Shown: piece after piece, positions 45,202-53,095 of the stretch
How the letters are laid out: every line of letters starts with the position of its first letter
Position numbering within the stretch: the first letter of the stretch is position 1
Assembly: GCF_003007685.1 (NCBI RefSeq)
Contig: NZ_PXNN01000003.1
Location: forward strand, 372,001-436,000
Direction of reading: 5' to 3'
Length of the DNA stretch: 64,000 nucleotides
Source: Marinobacter halophilus
GTDB lineage: Bacteria; Pseudomonadota; Gammaproteobacteria; Pseudomonadales; Oleiphilaceae
Notes under the pieces: generated by a model
Told to the model about the DNA's origin: nothing
Databases searched by the model: none
What the model saw: the letters and a program-made list of their open reading frames with translations, nothing else
Program-made: the position numbers and the translations under genes

Positions 45202-45825
45202 ATGGCCCGTTCCAAAAGCAGTAACCGCTGGCTCGAAGAGCACGTCAACGATCCCTTTGTGAAACAAGCACAGCTGGACGGCTACCGCTCCCGTGCCAGT
45301 TACAAACTGCTGGAGATCAATGACAAGGATCGTTTGATCCAGCCCACGGCGCTGGTGGTGGATCTGGGCTCGGCACCGGGCGGCTGGTCGCAGGTATCCA
45401 CCAAACTGGTGGGCCATAAGGGTCGGGTGGTGGCGTCGGATATCCTGCCGATGGACGTCATCGCCGGGGTTGAATTTATCCAGGGCGACTTCACTGAGCA
45501 GGCGGTGTTTGACCAGATCATGGCCACGCTGGATGGCGCCCTGGCAGATGTGGTCATCTCCGACATGGCGCCCAACATCAGTGGCGTGAACGCAGCGGAT
45601 CAAGCGGCCTCCATGTATCTGCTGGAGCTGGCACTGGACATGGCCTGCCAGGTGCTCAAGCCCAAAGGCAGTTTTGTCGCCAAGGTGTTCCACGGCGAAG
45701 GCTATGACAGTTATGTCAAAGCCGTTCGGCAATTCTTTGACAAGGTGGTGGTGCGCAAGCCGGACTCCTCAAGGGCGCGCTCCCGGGAAGTGTACCTGGT
45801 GGCCAAGGGCTTCCGGGGCGCTTGA
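45202..45825 (+). CDS. rlmE: 23S rRNA (uridine2552-2'-O)-methyltransferase RlmE
   Basis: The 207-residue FtsJ/RrmJ protein has the SAM motif [13 protein letters not shown] and the K-D-K-E catalytic set: Lys in SYKLLEI, Asp in [10 protein letters not shown], Lys in AKVFHGEG and Glu in [10 protein letters not shown]. It methylates U2552 of 23S rRNA late in 50S assembly. The ATG at 45202 gives the usual [10 protein letters not shown]-terminus; an upstream in-frame start would add 29 residues. It is divergent from the FAD dehydrogenase gene. Confidence 0.96.
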   Translation: MARSKSSNRWLEEHVNDPFVKQAQLDGYRSRASYKLLEINDKDRLIQPTALVVDLGSAPGGWSQVSTKLVGHKGRVVASDILPMDVIAGVEFIQGDFTEQAVFDQIMATLDGALADVVISDMAPNISGVNAADQAASMYLLELALDMACQVLKPKGSFVAKVFHGEGYDSYVKAVRQFFDKVVVRKPDSSRARSREVYLVAKGFRGA

Positions 45826-45852
45826 GGCGGCATAGACTGTTCCCCGCCTCAA
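45822..45852. terminator. Stem-loop overlapping the convergent stops of rlmE and the PAS chemoreceptor gene
   Basis: TTGAGGCGG and CCGCCTCAA are perfect 9-bp arms around 13 bases. They contain or abut the stop codons of both convergent genes. No strong T-run is present on either side. Confidence 0.5.
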
Positions 45853-47570
45853 CCATCGATCTTGGCGAGAGAAGCCGCCAGGGTTTCAACGCGCTGATTG
45901 GTTTCAGCCACCAGCTTGTCGATCTCGCCTGCCGAAACACTGGATTTTCTGGCAAGGGTGCGTACTTCATCCGCCACCACGGCAAAACCACGGCCTGCTT
46001 CGCCCGCGCGAGCCGCCTCGATGGCAGCGTTCAGCGCCAGAAGATTGGTTTGATCCGCTATGGTGTTGATGGTTGAAAGTATACCGCTGATCTGATTGCT
46101 GACCTGGAGTACGGATTGCATCGCTTCCTGGGTTTCACTCAGCGCTATATGCCGGTCGGTGATGTCGATGCCAAAGAGCACGTATCGTCGAACATCGCCA
46201 TTAAAGTGCTTCAAGGCCGCAACCTGGTAGTCCAAAGCCAGAGGCGGCATGCCAGCGAGTTCGACGGCAGCTTTGCCGCTGAACTCATCATGGCTGCGCA
46301 GCGTGTTGAGGTTGTCAGGGGTCAGTGTTGACCACAGCGCCTTTGCGATCTGTGCCGCTTGGCCCTTACCTTCAAATTTATCCTGAAGCAACCGATTGGC
46401 AGATAAAAAGCTACCATCCGGATTGAACTCCATAGTGATCATGGATTGTTCAATGACCTTCAAGCGTCGGGTGAAGTCGACAGTCTCCTGCTTGCTTCGG
46501 GTAATGTCGGCCTCAACCGAGATCAAGCGTTCAACCCGGCCCCGGTCATCGAAAACCGGCGCGATGGAAAGCGACACCCAGTAGGGTGTGCCGTTCTTAT
46601 GATAGTTGAGGATTTCGATGTAAAAAGGCTCTTGGCGATCCAGGTGGTAGCGAATAGCCTTAACCGTCTCTGGATCTGTGTCCTTGCCTTGAAGCAGCGG
46701 GCCGGGTTTCTTCCCACGAGCCTCTTCGAGGCTGTAACCGGTAAGCTTTTCGAAACCGGCGTTGATGTATTCAATCTTGCCGTTGCCATCGGTAATCAGT
46801 ATGCCGCTGTTGGCCTGGTCCGCAACCAGAGACAACATCTCCATTTTTTCCCGTTTCTCTACCTCTTCGGTAACATCTTTAAAAAACGCTGTGTAAGTAA
46901 TGCGGCCATCAAACTTGATTTTGCTGATGGCGGCCTGCCCCCAAAGCCAGGATCCGTCTTTGCGCGGAACGGTAATCTCACGATAACTGCCGACAATTCG
47001 ATTCTCGCCGGTATCTCTGTTCCGGTTAACAAAGCCGTCGTGCTGCGACTGTATATTGGCGGGAACCAACATCTTCACATTTTTGCCCAACACTTCGGAG
47101 CGGTTATAGCCCCACATAGCCTCGGCAGCTTTGTTGAAGAACGTGACGTTGTTGTGCTCATCAATAGAGACAACGGCATCCATCGCCTGCTCAAGAGTCT
47201 GGTTCATCATCTCACGGGCATAACGCTCGTCAGTGATATCGCGCGCAACGATAGTGTGCTTTAAAGAGCGGCCACCCTGAACGTGCGAAACCGCCAGTTC
47301 CGCCCAGAAAATCCGACCATCCGAATGAGTAAGCTGCACTTCACGCACCAGCTTGTCTTTGGTACTGGTCAGGTTGAGGTCGGAGGTTTTGAACAGCTTT
47401 GATGACGGTTGGCCGAGGATGCTGGCTCGAGTGTATCCCCAGAGATCCTCTGCCGCGGCATTGAAAAGGGTTACCAGTCCACCCTCATTGATCGTCACTA
47501 TCGCTTGAGGCGCCTGTTCCAGGGCTAGAGTATGCGGAGATTTCGAAAACAAGCGTGATAGAAAAAGCAT
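45849..47570 (-). CDS. Soluble multi-PAS methyl-accepting chemotaxis protein
   Basis: The 573-residue protein has no membrane segment. Three clear PAS domains with PAC motifs (about residues 15-130, 135-255 and 260-380) and a fourth weaker one (about 385-490) precede a very short chemoreceptor domain. Only the hairpin tip is kept: [33 protein letters not shown]. The third PAS ([25 protein letters not shown]) resembles flavin-binding NifL-type PAS domains. A BdlA- or Aer-like redox sensor is likely. ATG 47570 is preferred over 47690. It lies downstream of cyp153A on the same strand, across 176 bases. Confidence 0.87.
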   Translation of the reverse strand: MLFLSRLFSKSPHTLALEQAPQAIVTINEGGLVTLFNAAAEDLWGYTRASILGQPSSKLFKTSDLNLTSTKDKLVREVQLTHSDGRIFWAELAVSHVQGGRSLKHTIVARDITDERYAREMMNQTLEQAMDAVVSIDEHNNVTFFNKAAEAMWGYNRSEVLGKNVKMLVPANIQSQHDGFVNRNRDTGENRIVGSYREITVPRKDGSWLWGQAAISKIKFDGRITYTAFFKDVTEEVEKREKMEMLSLVADQANSGILITDGNGKIEYINAGFEKLTGYSLEEARGKKPGPLLQGKDTDPETVKAIRYHLDRQEPFYIEILNYHKNGTPYWVSLSIAPVFDDRGRVERLISVEADITRSKQETVDFTRRLKVIEQSMITMEFNPDGSFLSANRLLQDKFEGKGQAAQIAKALWSTLTPDNLNTLRSHDEFSGKAAVELAGMPPLALDYQVAALKHFNGDVRRYVLFGIDITDRHIALSETQEAMQSVLQVSNQISGILSTINTIADQTNLLALNAAIEAARAGEAGRGFAVVADEVRTLARKSSVSAGEIDKLVAETNQRVETLAASLAKIDG

Positions 47571-47746
47571 GAAATGTGAACCCTGTGTTGAATAGAGCCA
47601 AGCTTGTTGTCGCGTGCGTAAAGCATTGCCGTGAAAGCTGGCCGATGATAGTGAGTGTCGGCTGAACAAGTTAAAACTTGAGCACAACAATACGATCGCA
47701 ATTCAACACTCGGTTCACAGGCTAAGGCTCCCCTCGGCCCATGCCT

Positions 47747-49156
47747 TCAGGTTATCGCCGTGAGTTTCACGCTCATTCGGGTGTAGCCGCGCACAAAATT
47801 TGATTGCACATACTCAGGTTCATCCAACACCTCGATGTCATCAAAACGTTTTAGCAGCTCTTCCCACAGAATGCGCAACTGCATTTCCGCCAGGCGATTA
47901 CCCATGCAGCGGTGCACCCCAAACCCGAACGACAGATGCTTACGGACGTTCTTGCGATCAATGATGAACTGGTCCGGGTCTTGCTCAAAGGCTCGTTCAT
48001 CGCGATTGCCGGAGGCATACCACATCACGACTTTGTCGCCCTTGTTGATGGTCTGTCCGTTCAACGTCACATCTTCTTTGGCCACCCGACGCATATAGGC
48101 CAGCGGCGTTTGCCATCGAATGATTTCTGAGACCATGTTGGGAATCAGGCCGGGGTTCTGTTTCAGTTTGGCGAATTCATCCGGGAACTGATTGAGCGCC
48201 CACAGGCCGCCGGTCATGGAGTTACGGGTGGTGTCGTTGCCGCCGACGATCAACAGTGCCATGTTGCCCATAAACTCCATGGGCCGGTTGATCATGGTTC
48301 GGGTGGTGGCATTGGCTAACAATAAGCTGATCAAGTCGAACCCGGGCTCTTCGCCGGCCGCTATGCGGGCTTCCTTGTCGCGCCACAGTGATGACATATT
48401 ACTGGCGATATCGGCGGCGACGTCAAAGGCTTCAGCTGTATTGGAACTGCCGCCCGTTGCCTCTGGCGGGCTTGCCGCCACGTCGGACCAATAGGCCAGC
48501 TTGTGGCGCTGTTCAAACGGAAAATCAAACAACGTTGCCAGCATGCGTGAGGTGAGATCAATGGATACGTTCTGTACCCAATCAAACGGTTCGTTGACGG
48601 GCAGGCGGTCCAGGACATCGGCTGTGCGGCTACGAATCAGGTTTTCCATTTGCGCCAGATTTTTCGGCGCCACTACACCCTGCACAGCCTGACGCTGTGC
48701 ATCATGTTTGGGCGGGTCCATCGCAATAAAGGTTTCTAGCTCCAGCCCTTCGGGCTGCGGTCCGATAGTGATGATCGGCTCGGCGGAAAAGAGGTCATGG
48801 TGGGTGTCCACGAACATAATGTCTTCATAACGTGTCACCGACCAGAACGGGCCGAACGGGCTGGACTTCTGGAAGTGCACTGGGCATTCATCCCGCAGCC
48901 GCTTGAAATAGGAGTGCCATAGACCTTGCCGATACAGGAACGGGTTACTGACATCGATGTCTTGTAGCGCCAGTGTCGACACATCGGGCAGCGGGACCTC
49001 GCTAAAAACCGGTATCGGCCGGGCCTTTCCGGCGCGTTGCTTCAGGCTCTGAAAGGCGTGGGCGCCTCTGATCTGCCAGTGCAGGGGGATAACCGACGTG
49101 GCTTTGTCCAGGGCTGGCTGGATAACCGGTTCAAGCAGGGGTTTCAGTAGGTTCAT
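47747..49156 (-). CDS. Cytochrome P450, CYP153A alkane/fatty-acid omega-hydroxylase
   Basis: The 469-residue P450 has the I-helix GGNDTTRNSM, the ExxR motif EIIRWQ and the haem-binding loop FGFGVHRCMGNRL with Cys417. Large parts (DIDVSNPFLYRQG, SSPFGPFWSVTRYEDI, FIAMDPPKHD, RVQGVVAPKNL-like and QTPLAYMRR) match the Marinobacter CYP153A33 enzyme as I remember it. CYP153A enzymes hydroxylate the terminal carbon of medium-chain alkanes and fatty acids. The electron donor is the [2Fe-2S] ferredoxin encoded 72 bases upstream; no ferredoxin reductase gene is nearby. Confidence 0.93.
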   Translation of the reverse strand: MNLLKPLLEPVIQPALDKATSVIPLHWQIRGAHAFQSLKQRAGKARPIPVFSEVPLPDVSTLALQDIDVSNPFLYRQGLWHSYFKRLRDECPVHFQKSSPFGPFWSVTRYEDIMFVDTHHDLFSAEPIITIGPQPEGLELETFIAMDPPKHDAQRQAVQGVVAPKNLAQMENLIRSRTADVLDRLPVNEPFDWVQNVSIDLTSRMLATLFDFPFEQRHKLAYWSDVAASPPEATGGSSNTAEAFDVAADIASNMSSLWRDKEARIAAGEEPGFDLISLLLANATTRTMINRPMEFMGNMALLIVGGNDTTRNSMTGGLWALNQFPDEFAKLKQNPGLIPNMVSEIIRWQTPLAYMRRVAKEDVTLNGQTINKGDKVVMWYASGNRDERAFEQDPDQFIIDRKNVRKHLSFGFGVHRCMGNRLAEMQLRILWEELLKRFDDIEVLDEPEYVQSNFVRGYTRMSVKLTAIT

Positions 49157-49228
49157 GCAACACCTCTGGGGTCATTGTTGTATATCAGGCGGTCCGGAAA
49201 ATTTGACGTCGAACCCTGGCGTTGTCAT

Positions 49229-49549
49229 TCACATCTGGAATTCCGGTAGCCGCACAATCAGTCCGTCCAAAGATTCCGAGAGGGTTACCTGGCAGGACAA
49301 GCGCGAGGTATCGGTGATCTCCGGCGTCAGTCCCAGCATGCCCTGCTCATCGGCATTGATGCCGCCGGTGGCCTGCACCCAGTCTTTATCAACGATCACA
49401 TGGCAGGTGCCGCAGGCACAGGCACCGCCACAATCCGCATCGATCCCGGGTATGCCGTTCTCTACCGCGGCCTGCATCAGGGATTGGCCCACTTCGATGT
49501 CCACGACATGTTCCGTGCCGCTGTGTTCAATAAAGGTAATTCGGCCCAT
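49229..49549 (-). CDS. [2Fe-2S] ferredoxin, putidaredoxin type, partner of CYP153A
   Basis: The 106-residue protein has the adrenodoxin-type cluster motif CGGACACGTC (C-x5-C-x2-C) near residues 40-49 and a fourth cysteine in RLSCQVTL near residue 86. Such ferredoxins pass electrons from an NADH reductase to a P450. The ATG at 49549 has GAGG five bases upstream; a GTG two codons earlier is the alternative. It is the first gene of the fdx-cyp153A unit and divergent from the AraC gene. Confidence 0.92.
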   Translation of the reverse strand: MGRITFIEHSGTEHVVDIEVGQSLMQAAVENGIPGIDADCGGACACGTCHVIVDKDWVQATGGINADEQGMLGLTPEITDTSRLSCQVTLSESLDGLIVRLPEFQM

Positions 49550-49748
49550 AGACACCTCGTCTGTGTTGTTTCAGGGAACTCGCCTGTGTTGCTTCAGGGT
49601 ATAAGTACAGTGAGGCCAGATTACGTGCTGCGCCGGGTTGGGGGCAGGTCATTACTTGACATGACGGGGTCATTTAAAGACACTCCGATGGAGCGACGTT
49701 TTCTGGCGTAATCCAGTGATTGAACGCCCACTAACGGATACAACAATA

Positions 49749-50780
49749 ATGATGCGTGTAATCGACCCGAACCTGGCGTGTATTCCCTCCAATTACAGCC
49801 GTTTGATCGCCCGGGAGCTGGGTTTGCAGGCGCGAGACGTGTCCGATTTGTTGGCGATGACGCAACTGTCGGTCGATCAGTTCTTGCAGGAAGACACCTT
49901 GCTCACGCCGCCACAGCAACTGCGTATTCTGCAGAACAGTTTGCGGCTGGCGAAGGACCCGGCGTTTGGCTTGCGCCTGGGGCAGCGCCTGACCTCCCCC
50001 ACGCATGGCGCGATGGGTTTTCTGGTGAACAGCAGCCCGGACTTACTCACTGCACTCAGGGCGTTTCAGGCTTTTCTTCCGATCCGAATGAACCTTGCCC
50101 GGCTTGAGTTAGTGACGAATGGCAACTGGCTCGAGGTGACCTGCTCATTTGATATGCCGGTTAACGAGGAACTGCTGCGAGTATTGAGTGAAATTGCGGT
50201 TGTTATCTTTTTTGACAGCGCTGAGTTTATTGTCGGCCGCCCGGTGGAGGAGGTGGTCAGCTGCTTTGTCCACAAAGAGCCCGCCTACAGTGAGCGTTAT
50301 GCCGATCATATCCCCGGGCCCATCGAGTTCGGGGCCAACGCCCTGTTACTGAAAATTCCCCTCAACGTATGCAAGGTGCCGAACGCTTCTGCCAATCATG
50401 AAAACTATATGATGGCACTGCAACAGTGCGAAACCATGCTGGCGCAACTGCACCCCAGTGAGAAAACCTGCAAATACCAGGTCCAGAAAATGATGCTGTC
50501 GCACCCACCCGGAGTACTGAGCGAGGAAGAAGCCGCGGCGGCGCTGTTTATCTGCAAGCGTACGTTGGCGCGACGGCTGAAAGATGAAGGCAGTAGTTTC
50601 CGGCAACTTCGAGATGAGATCCTGTCGCAACAGGCGGTTGGGTATCTGCGTGATAGCAGAATGTCTGTTGAGGCCATGGCAGAGTTGTTGAACTATCACG
50701 ACAGTGCCAATTTCCGGCGGGCGTTCAAGCGGTGGTTTGGCGTGACGCCGGATGAGTATCGGCGCCGGAACCAGGGTTGA
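49749..50780 (+). CDS. AraC-family transcriptional regulator, likely of the CYP153A operon
   Basis: The 343-residue protein has an N-terminal arabinose-binding-like domain of the OruR/AlkR branch (about residues 15-205) and a C-terminal AraC DNA-binding domain (EAAAALFICKRTLARRLKDEGSSFRQL, then MAELLNYHDSANFRRAFKRWFGVTPDEYR). Relatives next to CYP153 operons activate them in response to alkanes. The start is 49749 or the next codon; no strong ribosome site is visible. It faces the ferredoxin gene across 199 bases. Confidence 0.88.
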   Translation: MMRVIDPNLACIPSNYSRLIARELGLQARDVSDLLAMTQLSVDQFLQEDTLLTPPQQLRILQNSLRLAKDPAFGLRLGQRLTSPTHGAMGFLVNSSPDLLTALRAFQAFLPIRMNLARLELVTNGNWLEVTCSFDMPVNEELLRVLSEIAVVIFFDSAEFIVGRPVEEVVSCFVHKEPAYSERYADHIPGPIEFGANALLLKIPLNVCKVPNASANHENYMMALQQCETMLAQLHPSEKTCKYQVQKMMLSHPPGVLSEEEAAAALFICKRTLARRLKDEGSSFRQLRDEILSQQAVGYLRDSRMSVEAMAELLNYHDSANFRRAFKRWFGVTPDEYRRRNQG

Positions 50781-50840
50781 TTATTGGGCTGAGAAAGGAG
50801 GCCGGACTCAGGTCAATTCACGTATTCTCGCGCAGCTGAA

Positions 50841-51110
50841 CTACGCTAGACAGATGCGATAACGGAGGACTTCTGCATCCTCTTCGTGGATCCATTCAAT
50901 CCTGTGACCGGTCAGTTCACACAATAACTGCAGGTCGCGACGACCGCTGGGATCATCGGCCAGAAACTCAACCTGCGTGCCGCTCGGTAAATTCTGAGTG
51001 CGTTTTTTAAAACGCAAAATGGGGAGGGGGCACACCAGGCCGATGGCATCGATCTGGAGTACCCCTTGATCCAAGGCTGAGTAATCAGTCAAGTCGTACA
51101 CTCGACTCAC
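50841..51110 (-). CDS. TusA-family sulfur carrier protein
   Basis: The 89-residue protein has the TusA signature IDAIGLVCPLPILRFKK, with the sulfur-carrying Cys in CPxP, and LADDPSGRRDL. TusA proteins relay persulfide sulfur, among others to molybdenum-cofactor and formate dehydrogenase maturation. It starts with GTG inside the preceding small gene and is the last gene of the formate dehydrogenase operon, which points to a role in sulfuration of this enzyme. Confidence 0.82.
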   Translation of the reverse strand: MSRVYDLTDYSALDQGVLQIDAIGLVCPLPILRFKKRTQNLPSGTQVEFLADDPSGRRDLQLLCELTGHRIEWIHEEDAEVLRYRICLA

Positions 51111-51213
51111 TACTGTATTGCTCGGCTGAAGACCAACCGAACTGATCCAGAACGATCGGCGCCAGAGCCGCGATCACCAAGGCTGCCACAAATCCCAGAA
51201 GCATGACTTTCAC
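51085..51213 (-). CDS. 42-residue single-helix membrane peptide in the formate dehydrogenase operon
   Basis: A GTG start overlaps the fdhC stop (GTGA) and has GGGGGA at ideal distance. The product has one hydrophobic helix (VMLLGFVAALVIAALAPIVL, residues 3-22) and a polar tail with acidic residues and WSSAEQYSSES. It overlaps the start of the TusA gene by 26 bases. Coupling and the ribosome site support a real gene. A role as a small subunit or stabiliser of the membrane cytochrome is inference. Confidence 0.7.
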   Translation of the reverse strand: MKVMLLGFVAALVIAALAPIVLDQFGWSSAEQYSSESSVRLD

Positions 51214-52382
51214 GATGATTCCCCCTTGTCCTGTTTGCCCAGACGCTCTTCAACCCACAGGTCATGGTGTTGGCGAGCCCAGGCTAAATCAACCTGACCG
51301 TTACCCATGGCATCGAAAGCACCTTCCATACCGACTGAGCCGATGTAAATGTGTGCAATGATGGCCAGCATCATCAGGAACGCCACAATCGAGTGCCAGA
51401 GGTTGGCGTATTGCATCTCTTCATGGGGTGCCAGAACGGTCGGGAAATCAGTTCCCAAAATGCTGTTGATGATGTCGAAAGTCGCTGCAAACATCGGCAT
51501 TTCAAACGGGAACAACAGCGATAGGCCCGACAGTGAAACGGAGGCGCCCAGCAACATGACCGTCCAGAAAATAATTTTCTGACCAGCGTTGAACTTCTTG
51601 GATGAAGGGTGGGACTTGGTGAAAATACCGCCGCCCGCCTTAAGCCATTGCCAATCCAGCTTGTTGGGGATGTTATGGGCCACCCACATGCAGAATGTCA
51701 TCACCAGACCCAACATGAAGGACCAGGCAATGTTGTTGTGAAGCCACTTTGAGCCGACCGCCAGCGTCGAATAGGCGTCGTTCCCGATCACCGGGATCAG
51801 GAAGCTGCGGCCCATCAGTGTGAGCAGTCCGGTCAGGGCCAACACGATAAACGAGCCAGCTAATAGCCAATGGCCAAAGCGTTCGATGGCCTTGAATCGT
51901 TCAATCCGGGTGCCTGATGGGCCGCCGTCGATCATGATTCTGCCGCGTACAAAGTAAAAGACTACCAGCAGGAGCACGAAGCCCAGGATTGCGCCACCGC
52001 CATAGTTAATGACAGGCCCCCCCCGTAACTTGTACCAGGAGATGCCTCCGTCCTGGATCATGACGTTGGTTGCGGGCCCCCGGACCTGCGTGCGGGCGTC
52101 ATTCTCGTTGTAGCGAACGCCGCGCCAGACGTCGGCATCAGAGCGCCCGCCACGGGTCCCCAATTGATCATTGACCGCCGCCGCATTGGCTGGATCACCC
52201 AGGTTTTCTGATCGGAAAGACTCGTCGACTTTCAACTGCTGTTGACGAGCCATGATGTCTTCCAGGGTTTGAGCGCCCCCGGTAGCCGTTCTATCGACCG
52301 GCGGAGCTTCGTCCGCCAGGGTCGGGTTGACCATCAGTGCCGTCATTAAAAGCGCGACGACACTGAATATTTTTAGGTTCAT
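51210..52382 (-). CDS. fdhC: Formate dehydrogenase gamma subunit (cytochrome b, FdoI/FdnI type)
   Basis: The 390-residue protein has a signal peptide (about 1-23), a roughly 90-residue hydrophilic periplasmic extension, a first helix (about 128-146) and the four-helix di-haem cytochrome b561 domain. Conserved histidines are in ERFGHWLLAG, KWLHNNIAW, WVAHNIPN, and the late NLWHSIVAFLMMLAIIAHIYIG. It anchors the enzyme in the membrane and passes electrons from formate to quinone. The N-terminal extension is longer than in the E. coli subunits. Confidence 0.92.
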   Translation of the reverse strand: MNLKIFSVVALLMTALMVNPTLADEAPPVDRTATGGAQTLEDIMARQQQLKVDESFRSENLGDPANAAAVNDQLGTRGGRSDADVWRGVRYNENDARTQVRGPATNVMIQDGGISWYKLRGGPVINYGGGAILGFVLLLVVFYFVRGRIMIDGGPSGTRIERFKAIERFGHWLLAGSFIVLALTGLLTLMGRSFLIPVIGNDAYSTLAVGSKWLHNNIAWSFMLGLVMTFCMWVAHNIPNKLDWQWLKAGGGIFTKSHPSSKKFNAGQKIIFWTVMLLGASVSLSGLSLLFPFEMPMFAATFDIINSILGTDFPTVLAPHEEMQYANLWHSIVAFLMMLAIIAHIYIGSVGMEGAFDAMGNGQVDLAWARQHHDLWVEERLGKQDKGESS

Positions 52383-52471
52383 GAGTGCACTCCAGCGGAA
52401 TCAACAAAAAGAATTCGGTGCCTGAATCAATTCCGGGGCCCTGAGGCCCCGGAACAGTCAGTCAGGCCGAT

Positions 52472-53089
52472 TTAAGCGCCCTTCTTCTCGTAGGCTGTGC
52501 CCCATCCCCATGCGCCTGAACCGAAACCACGGTTCACCACACGCTGGCGATAGATGTCTGCCACGTCGTTACCATCACCGGCCAACAGCGCTTTGGTCGA
52601 GCACATTTCTGCACAGATCGGCAGCTTGCCTTCCGCAATACGGTTGCGACCGTATTTGTTGAACTCGGCTGTGGAATTATCTTCTTCGGGACCGCCTGCA
52701 CAGAACGTACATTTGTCCATCTTGCCTCGGCTGCCAAAGTTGCCCGCCTGGGGGAACTGGGGCGCGCCGAAGGGGCAGGCGTAAAAACAATACCCACAAC
52801 CAATACACAGATCCTTGGAGTGCAACACGATTCCGTCTTCAGTCTGGTAGAAGCAGTCTGTCGGGCAGACGGCCATACAGGGCGCGTCTGAACAGTGCAT
52901 GCAAGCTACCGAGATCGAACGCTCTCCGGGTTTACCATCATCGATGGTTACCACACGTCGACGGTTAATGCCCCAGGGGACTTCATGCTCATTCTTACAG
53001 GCCGTAACGCAGGCATTGCATTCGATGCAGCGTTCGGCGTCGCAAAGAAACTTTGCGCGTGCTTGTCCTTCAAGTGCCATGTTATACAC
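52472..53089 (-). CDS. fdhB: Formate dehydrogenase beta subunit (four [4Fe-4S] ferredoxin)
   Basis: The 205-residue protein contains four cysteine clusters: CIECNACVTACKNE, CMHCSDAPCMAVCP, CIGCGYCFYACP, and CTFC paired with CAEMC. This is the electron wire between the catalytic subunit and cytochrome b. The short length without a C-terminal membrane helix matches the FdhB type found with tungsten or molybdenum Fdh3 enzymes rather than E. coli FdnH. It begins six bases after fdhA. Confidence 0.93.
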   Translation of the reverse strand: MYNMALEGQARAKFLCDAERCIECNACVTACKNEHEVPWGINRRRVVTIDDGKPGERSISVACMHCSDAPCMAVCPTDCFYQTEDGIVLHSKDLCIGCGYCFYACPFGAPQFPQAGNFGSRGKMDKCTFCAGGPEEDNSTAEFNKYGRNRIAEGKLPICAEMCSTKALLAGDGNDVADIYRQRVVNRGFGSGAWGWGTAYEKKGA

Positions 53090-53095
53090 CTCTTA

